A DNA stretch of 64,000 bases from Sphingomonas sp. Leaf230 (lineage in GTDB: Bacteria > Pseudomonadota > Alphaproteobacteria > Sphingomonadales > Sphingomonadaceae). Both the position numbers and the translations under genes were made by a program. The notes under the pieces were generated by a model, which saw only the letters and a program-made list of their open reading frames with translations, was not told the origin of the DNA and did no database searches. This document shows positions 16,516 through 25,507 of this stretch, piece by piece. The stretch's first letter is position 1; every line of letters starts with the position of its first letter. Location: the NCBI RefSeq assembly GCF_001421745.1, contig NZ_LMKW01000001.1, forward strand, positions 618,174 to 682,173, in the 5' to 3' direction.

Positions 16516-17418
16516 TCAGAAGCTGTAGACCAGCGACGCGCGGCTGGTGGTGTCGGTCGAGACCGAGCCGACCGGCGGTTCGCTTTCATACTGGACGCTG
16601 TACGACAGTGCGGCGGACAGCGGCCCGATCAGCTTGGCGTTGAGTGAGGTCGTGCCGCTGAGCGTGCTGTTGTAGCGCTGGACATAGGCGGAGGCGACCT
16701 GGCTGACCGACAGGCCGCTCAGAATCCGCACGCTGAAATTCGCCGTGCCACGCGCGGCGATGCTGCTCTGCTCGGTATCGTCGGTGAATTCGGTGTAGCG
16801 ATACGCTGGCCCGAGTTCGAGATCGAGCTTGGTCCCCGCGGTCTTGATCACGCTGTAGCCGGCACCGATCGAGGTCGAATAACGGTTGAAATAGCCGAGG
16901 AACCGATCGCCTTCATATTGCGCGACGCCGTAGATATAGGCGCGGTCGTCGATCTTGTAGTTGGGCTCGTACGAGGCAAGATAATGCTCGCGCGTCGTGA
17001 TGTTCTGGTTCGACTGATAGTCCGCCTGCGCATGGAATTTCTGGCGCCAGCGAAGACCTTCGCGGTTGAGGTCGAGCACCGAAGTGCCGCCCGCCGTGTC
17101 GGAATTGCCCGTCGTCAGATACCCGCCGACCTCGGCCTTGCCGCTCCACAGGTCGAGGAAGCTGGCCTGGCGGATGACCTGCGTGCGCTGCGCGGCGCGG
17201 TCGGCTTTCCACTTTTCGGCGATCGCGAGCACGGCGTCGCCGCTAAGGGGATCGGCGGCGCGCGCGTATTTGGCGATCGTGTTGACGTCCGCTTCGTTCC
17301 CCGCCTCCAGCGCCGCGTCGAGCATCGCGCGGATCGTCTCGGGGATCATCACCGACTGCGGGTCGGGCGCGTTCGCCAGCAGCAGCGGGGCGAGCAGGAG
17401 AGGGGCTAAGCGGCGCAC
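16516..17418 (-). CDS. DUF481 outer membrane beta-barrel protein
   Basis: The 300-residue protein starts at a GTG with a short signal peptide (LLLAPLLLANA). A helical segment rich in Ala and Glu (to about residue 85) is followed by a C-terminal region of alternating strands ending in Phe (RASLVYSF), the pattern of an outer membrane barrel. GKAEVGGYLTTGNSDTAGG is the typical DUF481 entry. DUF481 proteins are outer membrane proteins of uncertain, possibly salt-induced, function. It lies alone between the M20 hydrolase and rppH. Confidence 0.85.
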   Translation of the reverse strand: MRRLAPLLLAPLLLANAPDPQSVMIPETIRAMLDAALEAGNEADVNTIAKYARAADPLSGDAVLAIAEKWKADRAAQRTQVIRQASFLDLWSGKAEVGGYLTTGNSDTAGGTSVLDLNREGLRWRQKFHAQADYQSNQNITTREHYLASYEPNYKIDDRAYIYGVAQYEGDRFLGYFNRYSTSIGAGYSVIKTAGTKLDLELGPAYRYTEFTDDTEQSSIAARGTANFSVRILSGLSVSQVASAYVQRYNSTLSGTTSLNAKLIGPLSAALSYSVQYESEPPVGSVSTDTTSRASLVYSF

Positions 17419-17457
17419 AGCCGTTCCGTAACGGCAGCGTGACGGAATGGGAACTGT

Positions 17458-17952
17458 TCAGCGTGTCGAGGTTGCGCCGAGATGTGGCGCGAAGGCGGCG
17501 AGTACCTGTTCGTAAAGAGCCTTCTTGAACGGGACGATCAGCCGCGGCAGGTCGGCGGGATCGCTCCAGCGCCACGCACGGAACTCCTCGTGGTCGGTGG
17601 AGATGTTCACGTCGGCGTCAGTACCGAGGAAGCGGTACAGGAACCAGCGCTGCGTCTGGCCGCGCCATTTGCCCTTCCAGACCTTGCCGAGCAATTCGGG
17701 GGGAAGGTCGTAGACGAATTCGCCGGGAGCCTCCGCGATCAGTTCGACCTTGTCCGGCATGACGCCGGTTTCCTCGCCGAGTTCGCGCAGTGCGGCGGCT
17801 TCGGCGTCCTCGCCAGGGTCGATCCCGCCCTGCGGCATCTGCCATGCCTCCAGCGGCGAATCGTTGCGTTGGCCGACGAAGATCTTGCCGTCCGCGTTGA
17901 TGAGCATGATGCCGGCGCAGGGACGGTAGGGCAGGGTCGAAACGTCGGTCAA
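17458..17952 (-). CDS. rppH: RNA pyrophosphohydrolase, Nudix family
   Basis: The 164-residue protein removes pyrophosphate from the 5-prime end of mRNA and starts RNA decay. The N-terminal [20 protein letters not shown] and [13 protein letters not shown] are diagnostic of RppH. The Nudix box follows with its REL, GEE and TGV elements in place, then [14 protein letters not shown]. The start codon is TTG: a GGAGA Shine-Dalgarno sits about six bases before it, and no ATG or GTG upstream in frame is better placed. The gene is transcribed away from the deacetylase gene. Confidence 0.93.
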   Translation of the reverse strand: MTDVSTLPYRPCAGIMLINADGKIFVGQRNDSPLEAWQMPQGGIDPGEDAEAAALRELGEETGVMPDKVELIAEAPGEFVYDLPPELLGKVWKGKWRGQTQRWFLYRFLGTDADVNISTDHEEFRAWRWSDPADLPRLIVPFKKALYEQVLAAFAPHLGATSTR

Positions 17953-18026
17953 AATAGTCTCCGCAACGCAGGTGCTTGGGGCTCGGGCAACTTGGGGGTC
18001 GGGCAGCGCGCTCCTACCTACGGAGC

Positions 18027-18929
18027 ATGATCCATGTCGTCCACCATCCCGACTATGTCACCCCCGCGCCGGCGCGCTCGACCTATCGCTGGAACAAGAA
18101 CGGGCTGATCCGCGACCTGTTGCTCGAAAAGGGTGATGTGGTGACGTGGCACCGCGCCGAGACGACGCCGACTGCGTGGCTGGAGGCGGTTCATGACGAG
18201 GATTACGTCGCCGAAGTACTTCGCGCGGACGTGCCGAGGGAGAAGGAGCGGCGGATCGGCTTCCCGGTGACCACGGCGGTGGCATCGCGTGCGGCGATCG
18301 TCCCGCACGGGACGTGGCTCGCCGCGTGCCTCGCGCTGGAACACGGGTTTGCGGCGAATACGGCGGGCGGGAGCCATCATGCGCTGGCGAATACGGGCGC
18401 GGGGTTTTGCGTGTTCAACGATCTCGCGGTGGCGGCGGCGCGGCTGATCGACGAGGGGCGGGTGGGGCGCGTGCTAGTCGTCGATTGCGATGTGCATCAG
18501 GGTGACGGGACTGCGGCACTGTTGGCGGGACGGCCGGAGATCGCGACCTATTCGATCCATGCGGAGAAGAATTTTCCGGTGCGGAAGGCGCGATCGACGG
18601 TCGATGTGCCGTTGCCGGACGAGGTCGGCGACGAGGCGTATCTGGCGACGCTGGAGGCGACCCTAGTGCCTTTGCTTGACGAGTTCCGGCCGGAGGTGAT
18701 CCTGTATCAAGCGGGGGTGGATCCGTTCGAGGGCGACCGGCTCGGGCGGTTGGCGCTGACCTTGGACGGTCTGGCAAGGCGGGAACGGCTTGTCGCTAGC
18801 CTTGCGATTGCACGTGGCGTGCCGCTCGCGAGCACGGTGGGCGGTGGTTACGGCGAGGATGCGCTTGCGATCGCCGAGCGGCATGTGGCGGCAATCATGA
18901 CGCTGGGGGAAACTTTCGCAGCGGCCTGA
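18027..18929 (+). CDS. Histone deacetylase-like amidohydrolase
   Basis: The 300-residue protein belongs to the class IV/bacterial HDAC-like deacetylases. It shows [20 protein letters not shown] with the catalytic His pair, [13 protein letters not shown] with the Asp-His zinc ligands, and [17 protein letters not shown] with the second zinc Asp. Bacterial members deacetylate small amines or acetylated proteins; the substrate here is not known. The ATG at 18027 begins IHVVHHPDY, matching the family start. It is followed 33 bases later by the photolyase gene on the same strand, probably in one transcript. Confidence 0.88.
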   Translation: MIHVVHHPDYVTPAPARSTYRWNKNGLIRDLLLEKGDVVTWHRAETTPTAWLEAVHDEDYVAEVLRADVPREKERRIGFPVTTAVASRAAIVPHGTWLAACLALEHGFAANTAGGSHHALANTGAGFCVFNDLAVAAARLIDEGRVGRVLVVDCDVHQGDGTAALLAGRPEIATYSIHAEKNFPVRKARSTVDVPLPDEVGDEAYLATLEATLVPLLDEFRPEVILYQAGVDPFEGDRLGRLALTLDGLARRERLVASLAIARGVPLASTVGGGYGEDALAIAERHVAAIMTLGETFAAA

Positions 18930-18962
18930 TGCTGGATCGCGGCTTGCTGCGTTGGGGATGCG

Positions 18963-20324
18963 ATGACGACTCCCGTTCTTCTCTGGCTCCGCCAGGACCT
19001 CCGCCTTCACGATCACCCCGCGCTGATCGCCGCCGCGCATGCCGGGTCGGTGATCCCGGTCTACGTGCTCGACGACGATGCGCCGGGGAAATGGAAGATG
19101 GGGGGCGCTCAGCGCTGGTGGCTGCACCACACGCTCGACGCTTTTGGCAAGTCGTTGGCGGACAAGGGATCGAAGCTGGTCCTGCGACGCGGCGATGCGG
19201 TCGAGGTGTTGACGGCGCTGATGGAGGAAATCGGTGCCGAGCAGGTGCATGCGATCCGGCATTACGAGCCGTGGTGGCGCAAGGCCGAGGCGGCGCTTGG
19301 TAATCGTTTGTGCCTGCATGACGGTAACCATCTGGCCCGAGTGGAGGACGTAAAGACGGGATCGGGCGGGCAGTTCAAGGTGTATTCGTCGTTCTGGAAG
19401 GCGCTGAATCAGATGATGCCGCCGGGCGACCCCGAGCCTGCGCCGCGGACGATCCCCGCGCCGTCGAAATGGCCGAAGAGCGATACGCTGGCGGACTGGG
19501 ATCTGCTGCCGACCAAGCCGGACTGGTCGGCGGGGTTCGGCGACTGGACGCCGGGCGAGGCGCAGGCGCTGAAGAACGCGAAGGCGATGGCGCCGATCGT
19601 CGAGGCGTATGACGTCGATCGCAACATGCCGTCGATCGAAGGCACCTCGCGCCTGTCGCCGCACCTGCATTTCGGCGAGATCTCGCCGCGTACGGTGTGG
19701 CATGCGGTCGATGGCCACGGCGACGCGACGACGTTTCGCAAGGAACTGGCGTGGCGCGATTTTACCGATGGTGTCGTCCTGACGATGCCGGATTACGGCG
19801 ATACGAACGGGCGGCCGAAGTTCGACAAGCTCCCTTGGCGGTCGGGTAAAGACGCCGAGGCGGACCTGAAGGCGTGGCAGGAGGGCAGGACCGGCTATCC
19901 GATCGTCGATGCCGGGATGCGCCAGCTTTGGGCGACCGGCTGGATGCACAACCGGGTGCGGATGATCACGGCGAGCTTCCTGGTGAAGCACCTGCTGATC
20001 GACTGGCGCGAGGGCGAGCGCTGGTTCTGGGACTGCCTGGTCGACGCGGATTACGGGAATAATTCGGTGAACTGGCAATGGGTCGCCGGGACCGGCGTGG
20101 ATTCGAACATGTTCGGGCGGATCATGGCGCCGCTGACGCAGTCGGAGAAGTTCGACGCGGGGGATTATATTCGCGAGTGGGTGCCTGAACTGGCGAAGGT
20201 GACCGGCGAAGCGATCCATGATCCGGACGAGTCGGGGTGTAGCCCTAAGGCGTATCCGGCGAAGATCGTCGGCCATCGCGAAGGCCGTGAGCGCGCGCTC
20301 GAAGCCGGGCGGCACGCGCGCTAG
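18963..20324 (+). CDS. phr: Deoxyribodipyrimidine photo-lyase
   Basis: The 453-residue flavoprotein repairs cyclobutane pyrimidine dimers using light. The N-terminal photolyase-related domain starts LLWLRQDLRLHDHPAL. The C-terminal FAD-binding domain has LSPHLHFGEISPR, WQEGRTGYPIVDAGMRQL, TGWMHNRVRMI and DYGNNSVNWQWVAGTG, all class I photolyase signatures. Length fits the family. A family A repeat begins 11 bases after the stop. It is downstream of, and probably cotranscribed with, the deacetylase gene. Confidence 0.94.
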   Translation: MTTPVLLWLRQDLRLHDHPALIAAAHAGSVIPVYVLDDDAPGKWKMGGAQRWWLHHTLDAFGKSLADKGSKLVLRRGDAVEVLTALMEEIGAEQVHAIRHYEPWWRKAEAALGNRLCLHDGNHLARVEDVKTGSGGQFKVYSSFWKALNQMMPPGDPEPAPRTIPAPSKWPKSDTLADWDLLPTKPDWSAGFGDWTPGEAQALKNAKAMAPIVEAYDVDRNMPSIEGTSRLSPHLHFGEISPRTVWHAVDGHGDATTFRKELAWRDFTDGVVLTMPDYGDTNGRPKFDKLPWRSGKDAEADLKAWQEGRTGYPIVDAGMRQLWATGWMHNRVRMITASFLVKHLLIDWREGERWFWDCLVDADYGNNSVNWQWVAGTGVDSNMFGRIMAPLTQSEKFDAGDYIREWVPELAKVTGEAIHDPDESGCSPKAYPAKIVGHREGRERALEAGRHAR

Positions 20325-20335
20325 GGTCGCATCTT

Positions 20336-20446
20336 CTCCCCTCCCTGGAAGGGAGGGGTTGGGGGTGGGTCGGGTTCCGCTTGGTCGACGGTCGTTGGCT
20401 CGAACCGGCCTACCCACCCCCGGCCCCTCCCTTTTAGGGAGGGGAG
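20336..20446. repeat. Family A inverted repeat with G-quadruplex-capable arms, after phr
   Basis: The left hairpin CTCCCTGGAAGGGAG runs into a four-run G tract at 20351-20369. The right arm mirrors it with C runs and the hairpin CTCCCTTTTAGGGAG. Together the two arms form a long imperfect palindrome of 111 bases around a variable centre. Confidence 0.9.
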
Positions 20447-20531
20447 CGCGTTGTGGCCTTGACTACGTTCCAGCCGTTTCCGCCCCGACAACTCTTTCCT
20501 AGCCGGCGCCCGTGTTGCATGGAGCGCCGCG

Positions 20532-21776
20532 ATGACCGCCGTTCCCGCTTTCGACGATGTGCCCGCCGCGCAGGTTTCCCCGGTCGCGCGCCTTGTCGCG
20601 CCAATGTTTCATCGTCTGCTCGACCGGATCGACGCGGGGCTGGAGAGCGGCGGCATAGACGCGCACTTGCCCGACGGCACGCGGCGGCTGATCGGCGGAC
20701 GGGCTCCGGGGCCTTTGCCCGTCGTGACCTTGCACCGCTGGCGCGCGCTGGTCCGTCTGGCGACCGCGGGGTCGGTGGGCTGGTACGAAGGCTGGGCGGC
20801 AGGCGACTGGTCGAGCCCCGATCCGGTGCCGCTGTTCGACCTGTTCATGCGCAACCGGCGCTCGCTCGGGACTGCGGCACGGTCGGGCGGCGTAGTGCGG
20901 CTGGCCGCGCGCGCATGGCACCGGATGCGGCGGAACGACCCAACCGGCTCGCGTAAGAACATCGCGGCGCATTATGACCTCGGCAACGATTTCTACGAGA
21001 CGTGGCTCGATCCGAGCCTGACCTATTCGAGTGCGATCTTCGCTGAGCCGTTCGACGATGCCGAACTGCATGAGGTGGCGCAGGGGACCAAGCTGCGCGC
21101 AATCCTCGACCGGACCGGCGCGCGGGCAGGCGATACGATCCTTGAGGTCGGCTGCGGCTGGGGATCGTTCGCCGAGATGGCTGCGCGCGCGGGAGTTGGC
21201 GTGCACGCGCTGACGCTGTCGATTGAGCAGAAGCGGCAGGTCGACGATCGGATCGCGGCGGCGGGGCTCGACGGGGTGCAGGTAGCGCTGACCGATTACC
21301 GCGATGTCACCGGCACCTATGATGCGGTTGCGAGCATCGAGATGGTCGAGGCGGTCGGCGAGGAATACTGGCCGGTGTACCTCGACGCGATCGCGCGGGC
21401 GTTGAAGCCGGGCGGGCGTGCGGCGTTGCAGTATATCTCGATCGACGACGCGATCTTCGACTCGTACTCGCGGAGTGTCGACTTCATCCAGCGCTACGTG
21501 TTTCCGGGAGGGATGCTGTTGTCCGAGCCACGGTTTCGCGCGCTGGCTGAAGCGCGAGGGCTGGCGTGGGAGGACCGGCGCGGGTTCGGATTGCACTATG
21601 CCGAGACGTTGCGGCGGTGGCGGGTTGCGTTCGATGCGGCGGTGACCGAGGGGCGGTTGCCGGCGCGGTTCGATGCGCGGTTCGTGGCGTTGTGGCGCTA
21701 TTATCTGATGTATTGCGAGGGCGGGTTTCTTGGCGGTGGGATCGACGTGGCGCAGGTTACGCTGGTGAAGCGATAG
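20532..21776 (+). CDS. Cyclopropane-fatty-acyl-phospholipid synthase family methyltransferase
   Basis: The 414-residue SAM-dependent enzyme has an N-terminal domain (to about residue 130) and the family entry NIAAHYDLGNDFYETWLDPS. The SAM motif is ILEVGCGWGSFAEMAA, followed by IEMVEAVGEEYWPVY and DFIQRYVFPGGMLLS, which are typical of CFA synthases. The reaction is methylene transfer to the double bond of membrane phospholipid acyl chains. GGAG lies seven bases before the ATG. It is separated from phr by a repeat and is convergent with the SDR gene. Confidence 0.9.
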   Translation: MTAVPAFDDVPAAQVSPVARLVAPMFHRLLDRIDAGLESGGIDAHLPDGTRRLIGGRAPGPLPVVTLHRWRALVRLATAGSVGWYEGWAAGDWSSPDPVPLFDLFMRNRRSLGTAARSGGVVRLAARAWHRMRRNDPTGSRKNIAAHYDLGNDFYETWLDPSLTYSSAIFAEPFDDAELHEVAQGTKLRAILDRTGARAGDTILEVGCGWGSFAEMAARAGVGVHALTLSIEQKRQVDDRIAAAGLDGVQVALTDYRDVTGTYDAVASIEMVEAVGEEYWPVYLDAIARALKPGGRAALQYISIDDAIFDSYSRSVDFIQRYVFPGGMLLSEPRFRALAEARGLAWEDRRGFGLHYAETLRRWRVAFDAAVTEGRLPARFDARFVALWRYYLMYCEGGFLGGGIDVAQVTLVKR

Positions 21777-21780
21777 TGTT

Positions 21781-21854
21781 TTCCTGCGAACGCAGGAACC
21801 CAGGGTAACGGGCGGTGGCGATTGTGACCCTGGGCTCCTGCGTTCGCAGGAGAA
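21781..21854. repeat. Family B inverted repeat between convergent genes
   Basis: TTCCTGCGAACGCAGG pairs with CCTGCGTTCGCAGGAGAA, and inner CCCAGGGT pairs with ACCCTGGG. It lies five bases after the CFA synthase stop and four bases before the stop of the convergent SDR gene, so it is placed as a shared bidirectional terminator. Confidence 0.85.
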
Positions 21855-21857
21855 AGG

Positions 21858-22568
21858 TTAGGTTACCCGCTCGAAGTGACCAGCTTCAAAACCTTCGATC
21901 GCCAGCGCGACGATGCGGTCGGCCACGACAGTCGGTTCCTTTACCGAGTTCGGATCCTCGCCTGGATAGGCCCGTGCACGCATCTTGGTCCGCGTCGCGC
22001 CAGGATCGACGATCGCGGTGCGGATGGCGCTGATCTCGGCCATCTCGTCGCCATACGCGCCGAGAAGTATTTCGAATGCAGCCTTCGAAGCGCCGTAGAG
22101 GCCCCAATACGCGCGAGGCATCCGCCCGACGCTGGAGGTCACGCCGATCACTCTGGCTGACTTGGCCTTCTTCAGCATCGTGTCGAACGCAGCGATCATG
22201 GCCGCCTGCGCGCTGACGTTGAGCGTCAGAACCTGCGCCATTTCCTTCGGATCGATCGCCGGAACCGACGACAACGACCCGAGCATGCCCGCGTTGAGGA
22301 CGAGGATGTCGAGCGCATCCCAGCGATCGCCGATCGCCGTCGCCAGCCGGGCGATGGCTTCGCTCTCGGCAAGATCCAGCGGGGCGATCGTCGCCGAGCC
22401 ACCCGCCGCGTGGATCGTCGCCTCGACCTCTTCGAGGCCACCAGGCGTGCGCGCCGTCAGGACGACATGCGCGCCCTTCGCCGCCAGCGCGATCGCCGTC
22501 GCAGCGCCGATGCCGCGGCTGGCACCGGTGACCAGGGCCAGCCGGCCTTCGAGAGGCTTGTCCGTCAT
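21858..22568 (-). CDS. Short-chain dehydrogenase/reductase
   Basis: The 236-residue protein has a classical SDR fold: VTGASRGIGAATAIAL (cofactor glycine motif), LVLNAGMLGS (NAG motif), VTSSVGRMPRAYWGLYGASK (catalytic Ser, Tyr and Lys, with the Tyr in YGASK) and IVDPGATRTKM. The substrate cannot be told from sequence. GGAG six bases before the ATG supports the start at 22568. It lies 16 bases downstream of purF on the same strand, so it is probably cotranscribed with purF. Confidence 0.88.
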   Translation of the reverse strand: MTDKPLEGRLALVTGASRGIGAATAIALAAKGAHVVLTARTPGGLEEVEATIHAAGGSATIAPLDLAESEAIARLATAIGDRWDALDILVLNAGMLGSLSSVPAIDPKEMAQVLTLNVSAQAAMIAAFDTMLKKAKSARVIGVTSSVGRMPRAYWGLYGASKAAFEILLGAYGDEMAEISAIRTAIVDPGATRTKMRARAYPGEDPNSVKEPTVVADRIVALAIEGFEAGHFERVT

Positions 22569-22584
22569 GTCAGCTCCGGGATTA

Positions 22585-24042
22585 TCAGATGACGCGTTCG
22601 GCGAGCATCGCGAACTGATCGACTTCCGAACCTTCGTCATGGTCGGTCAGCGTGGTCGGGTAGTCCCCGGTGAAGCACGCGTCGCAATATTTCGGGCGGA
22701 CATCCGCACGCTTCGCCTCGCCGAGCGCCTTGTACAGGCCGTCGATCGAGATGAAGTTGAGGCTGTCCGCGTGGATGAAGCCAGTCATGCCGCCGAGATC
22801 GAGCTTGGCCGCGAGCAGCTTCTCGCGCTCGGGCGTGTCGACGCCGTAGAAACACGAGTGTCGGGTCGGTGGGCTGGCGATCCGCATGTGCACTTCAGCC
22901 GCGCCTGCCTCGCGCATCATCTCGACGATCTTGAGCGAGGTGGTGCCGCGGACGATCGAGTCGTCGACGAGGATGACGCGCTTGCCCTTGATAAGGGCGC
23001 GGTTGGCGTTGTGCTTCAATTTCACGCCGAGGTGGCGGACTTTGTCGCCCGGCGAGATGAACGTGCGTCCGACATAATGCGAGCGGATGATGCCGAGCTC
23101 GAACGGGATGCCCGACTGCTGCGCATAGCCGATCGCCGCCGGGGTGCCCGAATCGGGGACCGGAATGACGAGATCGGCATCGACCGGCGATTCGATCGCG
23201 AGCTGCGCGCCGATCGCCTTCCGGACCGAATAGATCGAGTGATCGTCGACGATCGAATCGGGGCGCGAGAAATACACCCACTCGAAGATGCACGGCCGTG
23301 CCGCCATCGGCGCGAACGGGCGGATCGAGCGAATCTCGGAACCCTGGACGATGACCAGTTCGCCCGGCTCGATCGCGCGGACGAAGGTGGCGCCGACGAC
23401 GTCGAGCGCAACCGTCTCGGAAGCGAAGATCACCGCGTCACCCAGCTTGCCCATGACGAGGGGGCGAATGCCGAGCGGATCGCGGCAGGCGATCATGCCC
23501 TCTGGCGTCATCACGATCAGCGAATAGGCGCCTTCGATCTGCTTCAGCGCATCGATGAAGCGATCGAGCAGCGTACGATAGTTCGAGGTCGCGACGAGAT
23601 GGATGATCGTCTCGGTATCGCTGGTCGACTGGAAGATCGAACCGCGGCGGACGAGCTCGCGACGCAGCCGCATCGCATTGGAAATGTTGCCGTTATGCGC
23701 GATCGCGAAGCCACCGGTCGACAGCTCGGCATAGAGCGGCTGGACGTTGCGCAACGCGGTCTCGCCGGTCGTCGAATAGCGGACATGACCGCAGGCGACG
23801 GTGCCCGGGAGCGACCGGATCACGTCGTCGCGGTCGAAGTTCCCGGCGACATGGCCCATCGCACGGTGCGTGTGGAAATGCGCGCCGTCGAAGGTCGTGA
23901 TGCCGGCGGCTTCCTGGCCGCGGTGCTGCAATGCGTGCAGCCCCAGGGCTACGAGCGCGGCCGCGCCATCGGTGGCCGAAACGCCAAACACCCCGCATTC
24001 TTCGCGGAGTTTGTCGTCATCATAAGGGTTTGTCGTCAGCAT
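22585..24042 (-). CDS. purF: Amidophosphoribosyltransferase
   Basis: The 485-residue enzyme makes 5-phosphoribosylamine from PRPP and glutamine, the first committed step of purine synthesis. The mature N-terminal nucleophile is Cys16 in LREECGVFGVSATDG, so a 15-residue propeptide is removed. GLHALQHRGQEAAGI and SDTETIIHL lie in the glutaminase domain. VILVDDSIVRGTTSLKIV is the PRPP-binding signature of the phosphoribosyltransferase domain. It is divergent from hisI with a 132-base spacer and is followed by the SDR gene. Confidence 0.95.
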   Translation of the reverse strand: MLTTNPYDDDKLREECGVFGVSATDGAAALVALGLHALQHRGQEAAGITTFDGAHFHTHRAMGHVAGNFDRDDVIRSLPGTVACGHVRYSTTGETALRNVQPLYAELSTGGFAIAHNGNISNAMRLRRELVRRGSIFQSTSDTETIIHLVATSNYRTLLDRFIDALKQIEGAYSLIVMTPEGMIACRDPLGIRPLVMGKLGDAVIFASETVALDVVGATFVRAIEPGELVIVQGSEIRSIRPFAPMAARPCIFEWVYFSRPDSIVDDHSIYSVRKAIGAQLAIESPVDADLVIPVPDSGTPAAIGYAQQSGIPFELGIIRSHYVGRTFISPGDKVRHLGVKLKHNANRALIKGKRVILVDDSIVRGTTSLKIVEMMREAGAAEVHMRIASPPTRHSCFYGVDTPEREKLLAAKLDLGGMTGFIHADSLNFISIDGLYKALGEAKRADVRPKYCDACFTGDYPTTLTDHDEGSEVDQFAMLAERVI

Positions 24043-24174
24043 GCCGGTTCTCACGTCGTGCGGAAGCTGCCCTATACGAGCGGATCGCCGGCTTGTCGCC
24101 TGTTTGTAATAACATTGCGCGGATCGTTTTGAGGGGGCGGTCGCATCGGGCCGGGTTTCGGGTATATCCCGGAC

Positions 24175-24537
24175 ATGACACACAGCCGCGACACGGGCCT
24201 GACGCTCGATCCGAAATTCGATTCCGCCGGGCTCCTGACCGCGGTCGTCACCGATCGCGTATCGGGCGACGTACTGATGGTCGCGCACATGAACGCCGAA
24301 GCGCTGGCGGAGACGCAGGCGACCGGTGAGGCGCACTTCTGGTCGCGGAGCCGCGAAAAGCTCTGGAAGAAGGGCGAGACTTCGGGGAACGTCCTGCGCG
24401 TCGCCGAGCTGCGGATCGATTGCGACCAGGATGCGGTGTGGGTCATCGTCGATGCGGCGGGCCCGGCGTGCCATACCGGCGAGCGGACCTGCTTCTTCCG
24501 GCGGATCGAAGGAGGCAGACTGGTGCCGGCCGAATGA
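24175..24537 (+). CDS. hisI: Phosphoribosyl-AMP cyclohydrolase
   Basis: The 120-residue enzyme opens the purine ring of phosphoribosyl-AMP, step three of histidine synthesis. [19 protein letters not shown] and RIDCDQDAV carry the metal-site Asp and Cys residues, and [13 protein letters not shown] holds the last conserved cysteines. It is the single-domain form, without the HisE pyrophosphohydrolase. Its stop overlaps the start of the lipoprotein gene (ATGA). It is divergent from purF, so purine and histidine genes share one control region. Confidence 0.94.
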   Translation: MTHSRDTGLTLDPKFDSAGLLTAVVTDRVSGDVLMVAHMNAEALAETQATGEAHFWSRSREKLWKKGETSGNVLRVAELRIDCDQDAVWVIVDAAGPACHTGERTCFFRRIEGGRLVPAE

Positions 24538-25019
24538 AGCGCGTGGTGCTGCTCGCGCTCATGCTCGGCGGGTGTGGGCGGGAGCCGACGACCGCTGTGG
24601 CGGACAGCGCGGGGGCTCGGCTCGAGGCTGCGGCAGAGACGGCGGGAATCGTACCTGACCCGAAGGCGCCGCTGCAAGGATCATGGGCGCGCGATACGGA
24701 CCGCGTCTGCGTGGTCGGTACCGAGAAGACGAGCCGGATCGGCGTCAGCGTCGACTATGGCGAGGACCAAGCGTGCGCCGGATCGGGAACCGTCGAACGT
24801 TCAGGCGATGCGCTGAAACTCGCGTTCGGCGCGTGCAAGTTCGACGCACGCTTCGACGGCGATCGCATCGTGTTTCCCGCCGAAGTCCCGGAAGCCTGCG
24901 AGTCGCTCTGCACCGGCCGTGCCTCGCTCGCGGCGCTGACCGTCGACCGCCAGAGCGAATCGCGATCGGAGGCTGCGACGCTACGGTCGACGAAGGGAAA
25001 GTTGCTGTGCGACAATTGA
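24534..25019 (+). CDS. Predicted lipoprotein, unknown function
   Basis: The 161-residue protein begins [18 protein letters not shown], a lipoprotein signal with Cys15 as the lipidation site. The rest contains several further cysteines (DRVCVV, DQACAG, GACKFD, EACESLC, LLCDN), suggesting disulfide bonds in the periplasm. I do not recognise the family. Four-base coupling to hisI points to cotranscription but not to a role in histidine synthesis. Its 3-prime end overlaps the MerR operator-like dyad by a few bases. Confidence 0.75.
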   Translation: MKRVVLLALMLGGCGREPTTAVADSAGARLEAAAETAGIVPDPKAPLQGSWARDTDRVCVVGTEKTSRIGVSVDYGEDQACAGSGTVERSGDALKLAFGACKFDARFDGDRIVFPAEVPEACESLCTGRASLAALTVDRQSESRSEAATLRSTKGKLLCDN

Positions 25020-25031
25020 CGTTGACGTAAA
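25016..25031 (+). promoter_or_regulatory. Likely operator of the MerR-type regulator
   Basis: TTGACGTTGACGTAAA is a 7-2-7 dyad with one mismatch (TTGACGT / ACGTAAA) placed 21 bases before the MerR start. The form resembles operators reported for LiuR-like MerR regulators of acyl-CoA degradation, as far as I recall. TTGACG inside it could also serve as a -35 element. Confidence 0.6.
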
Positions 25032-25051
25032 CGAGAGTTATTTCTCCGGGG

Positions 25052-25504
25052 ATGGCGACACAAGCATCCCTTCGATTGCAGGCGACCCCGCAATCCTACG
25101 CGGTGATCGAGCCGCGGCATGATCGCGAAAGCTTCACGATCTCCGATCTCTCCGCCGAGTTCGACGTCACCGCGCGAGCGCTGCGGTTCTACGAGGACGA
25201 GGGGCTTATCGCGCCCGAGCGTCGCGGGACTCAGCGCATCTATTCGCACCGCGACCGCGCGCGGCTCGCCTGGATCCTGCGCGGCAAGCGCGTCGGGTTC
25301 AGCCTCGGCGAGATCCGCGAGATGATCGATCTCTACGACGTCGGCGATGGCCGCCGCGCGCAGCGCCAGGTCGTGATCGAGCGCAGCCAGGCGCGGATCG
25401 CACTGCTGACCGCGCAGAAGCGCGACATCGATCTCGCCATCGACGAACTCACCAGTTTCGTGGCCCTCCTCGAAGTGAGCCGCGCCCAGGACAACCAAGG
25501 ATAA
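25052..25504 (+). CDS. MerR family transcriptional regulator
   Basis: The 150-residue protein has a MerR winged-helix DNA-binding domain: FTISDLSAEFDVTARALRFY then EGLIAPERRGTQRIYSHRDR. A C-terminal coiled coil (QRQVVIERSQARIALLTAQK) serves for dimerisation. There is no cysteine cluster for metal or redox sensing, so it fits the LiuR/acyl-CoA-degradation subgroup rather than metal-responsive MerR. It stands three bases before an acyl-CoA dehydrogenase gene and downstream of a dyad that is probably its own operator. Regulation of this small fatty or branched-chain acid operon is the likely job. Confidence 0.88.
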   Translation: MATQASLRLQATPQSYAVIEPRHDRESFTISDLSAEFDVTARALRFYEDEGLIAPERRGTQRIYSHRDRARLAWILRGKRVGFSLGEIREMIDLYDVGDGRRAQRQVVIERSQARIALLTAQKRDIDLAIDELTSFVALLEVSRAQDNQG

Positions 25505-25507
25505 ACC

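Noticed and set aside
18663..20417. Long minus-strand frame opposite the photolyase
   Set aside because: The plus-strand photolyase has every family motif; the minus frame is an Arg/His/Pro-rich artefact of high G+C.
22162..24132. 656-codon plus-strand frame opposite the SDR and purF genes
   Set aside because: It spans two well-supported genes on the other strand, and its composition is typical of antisense frames.
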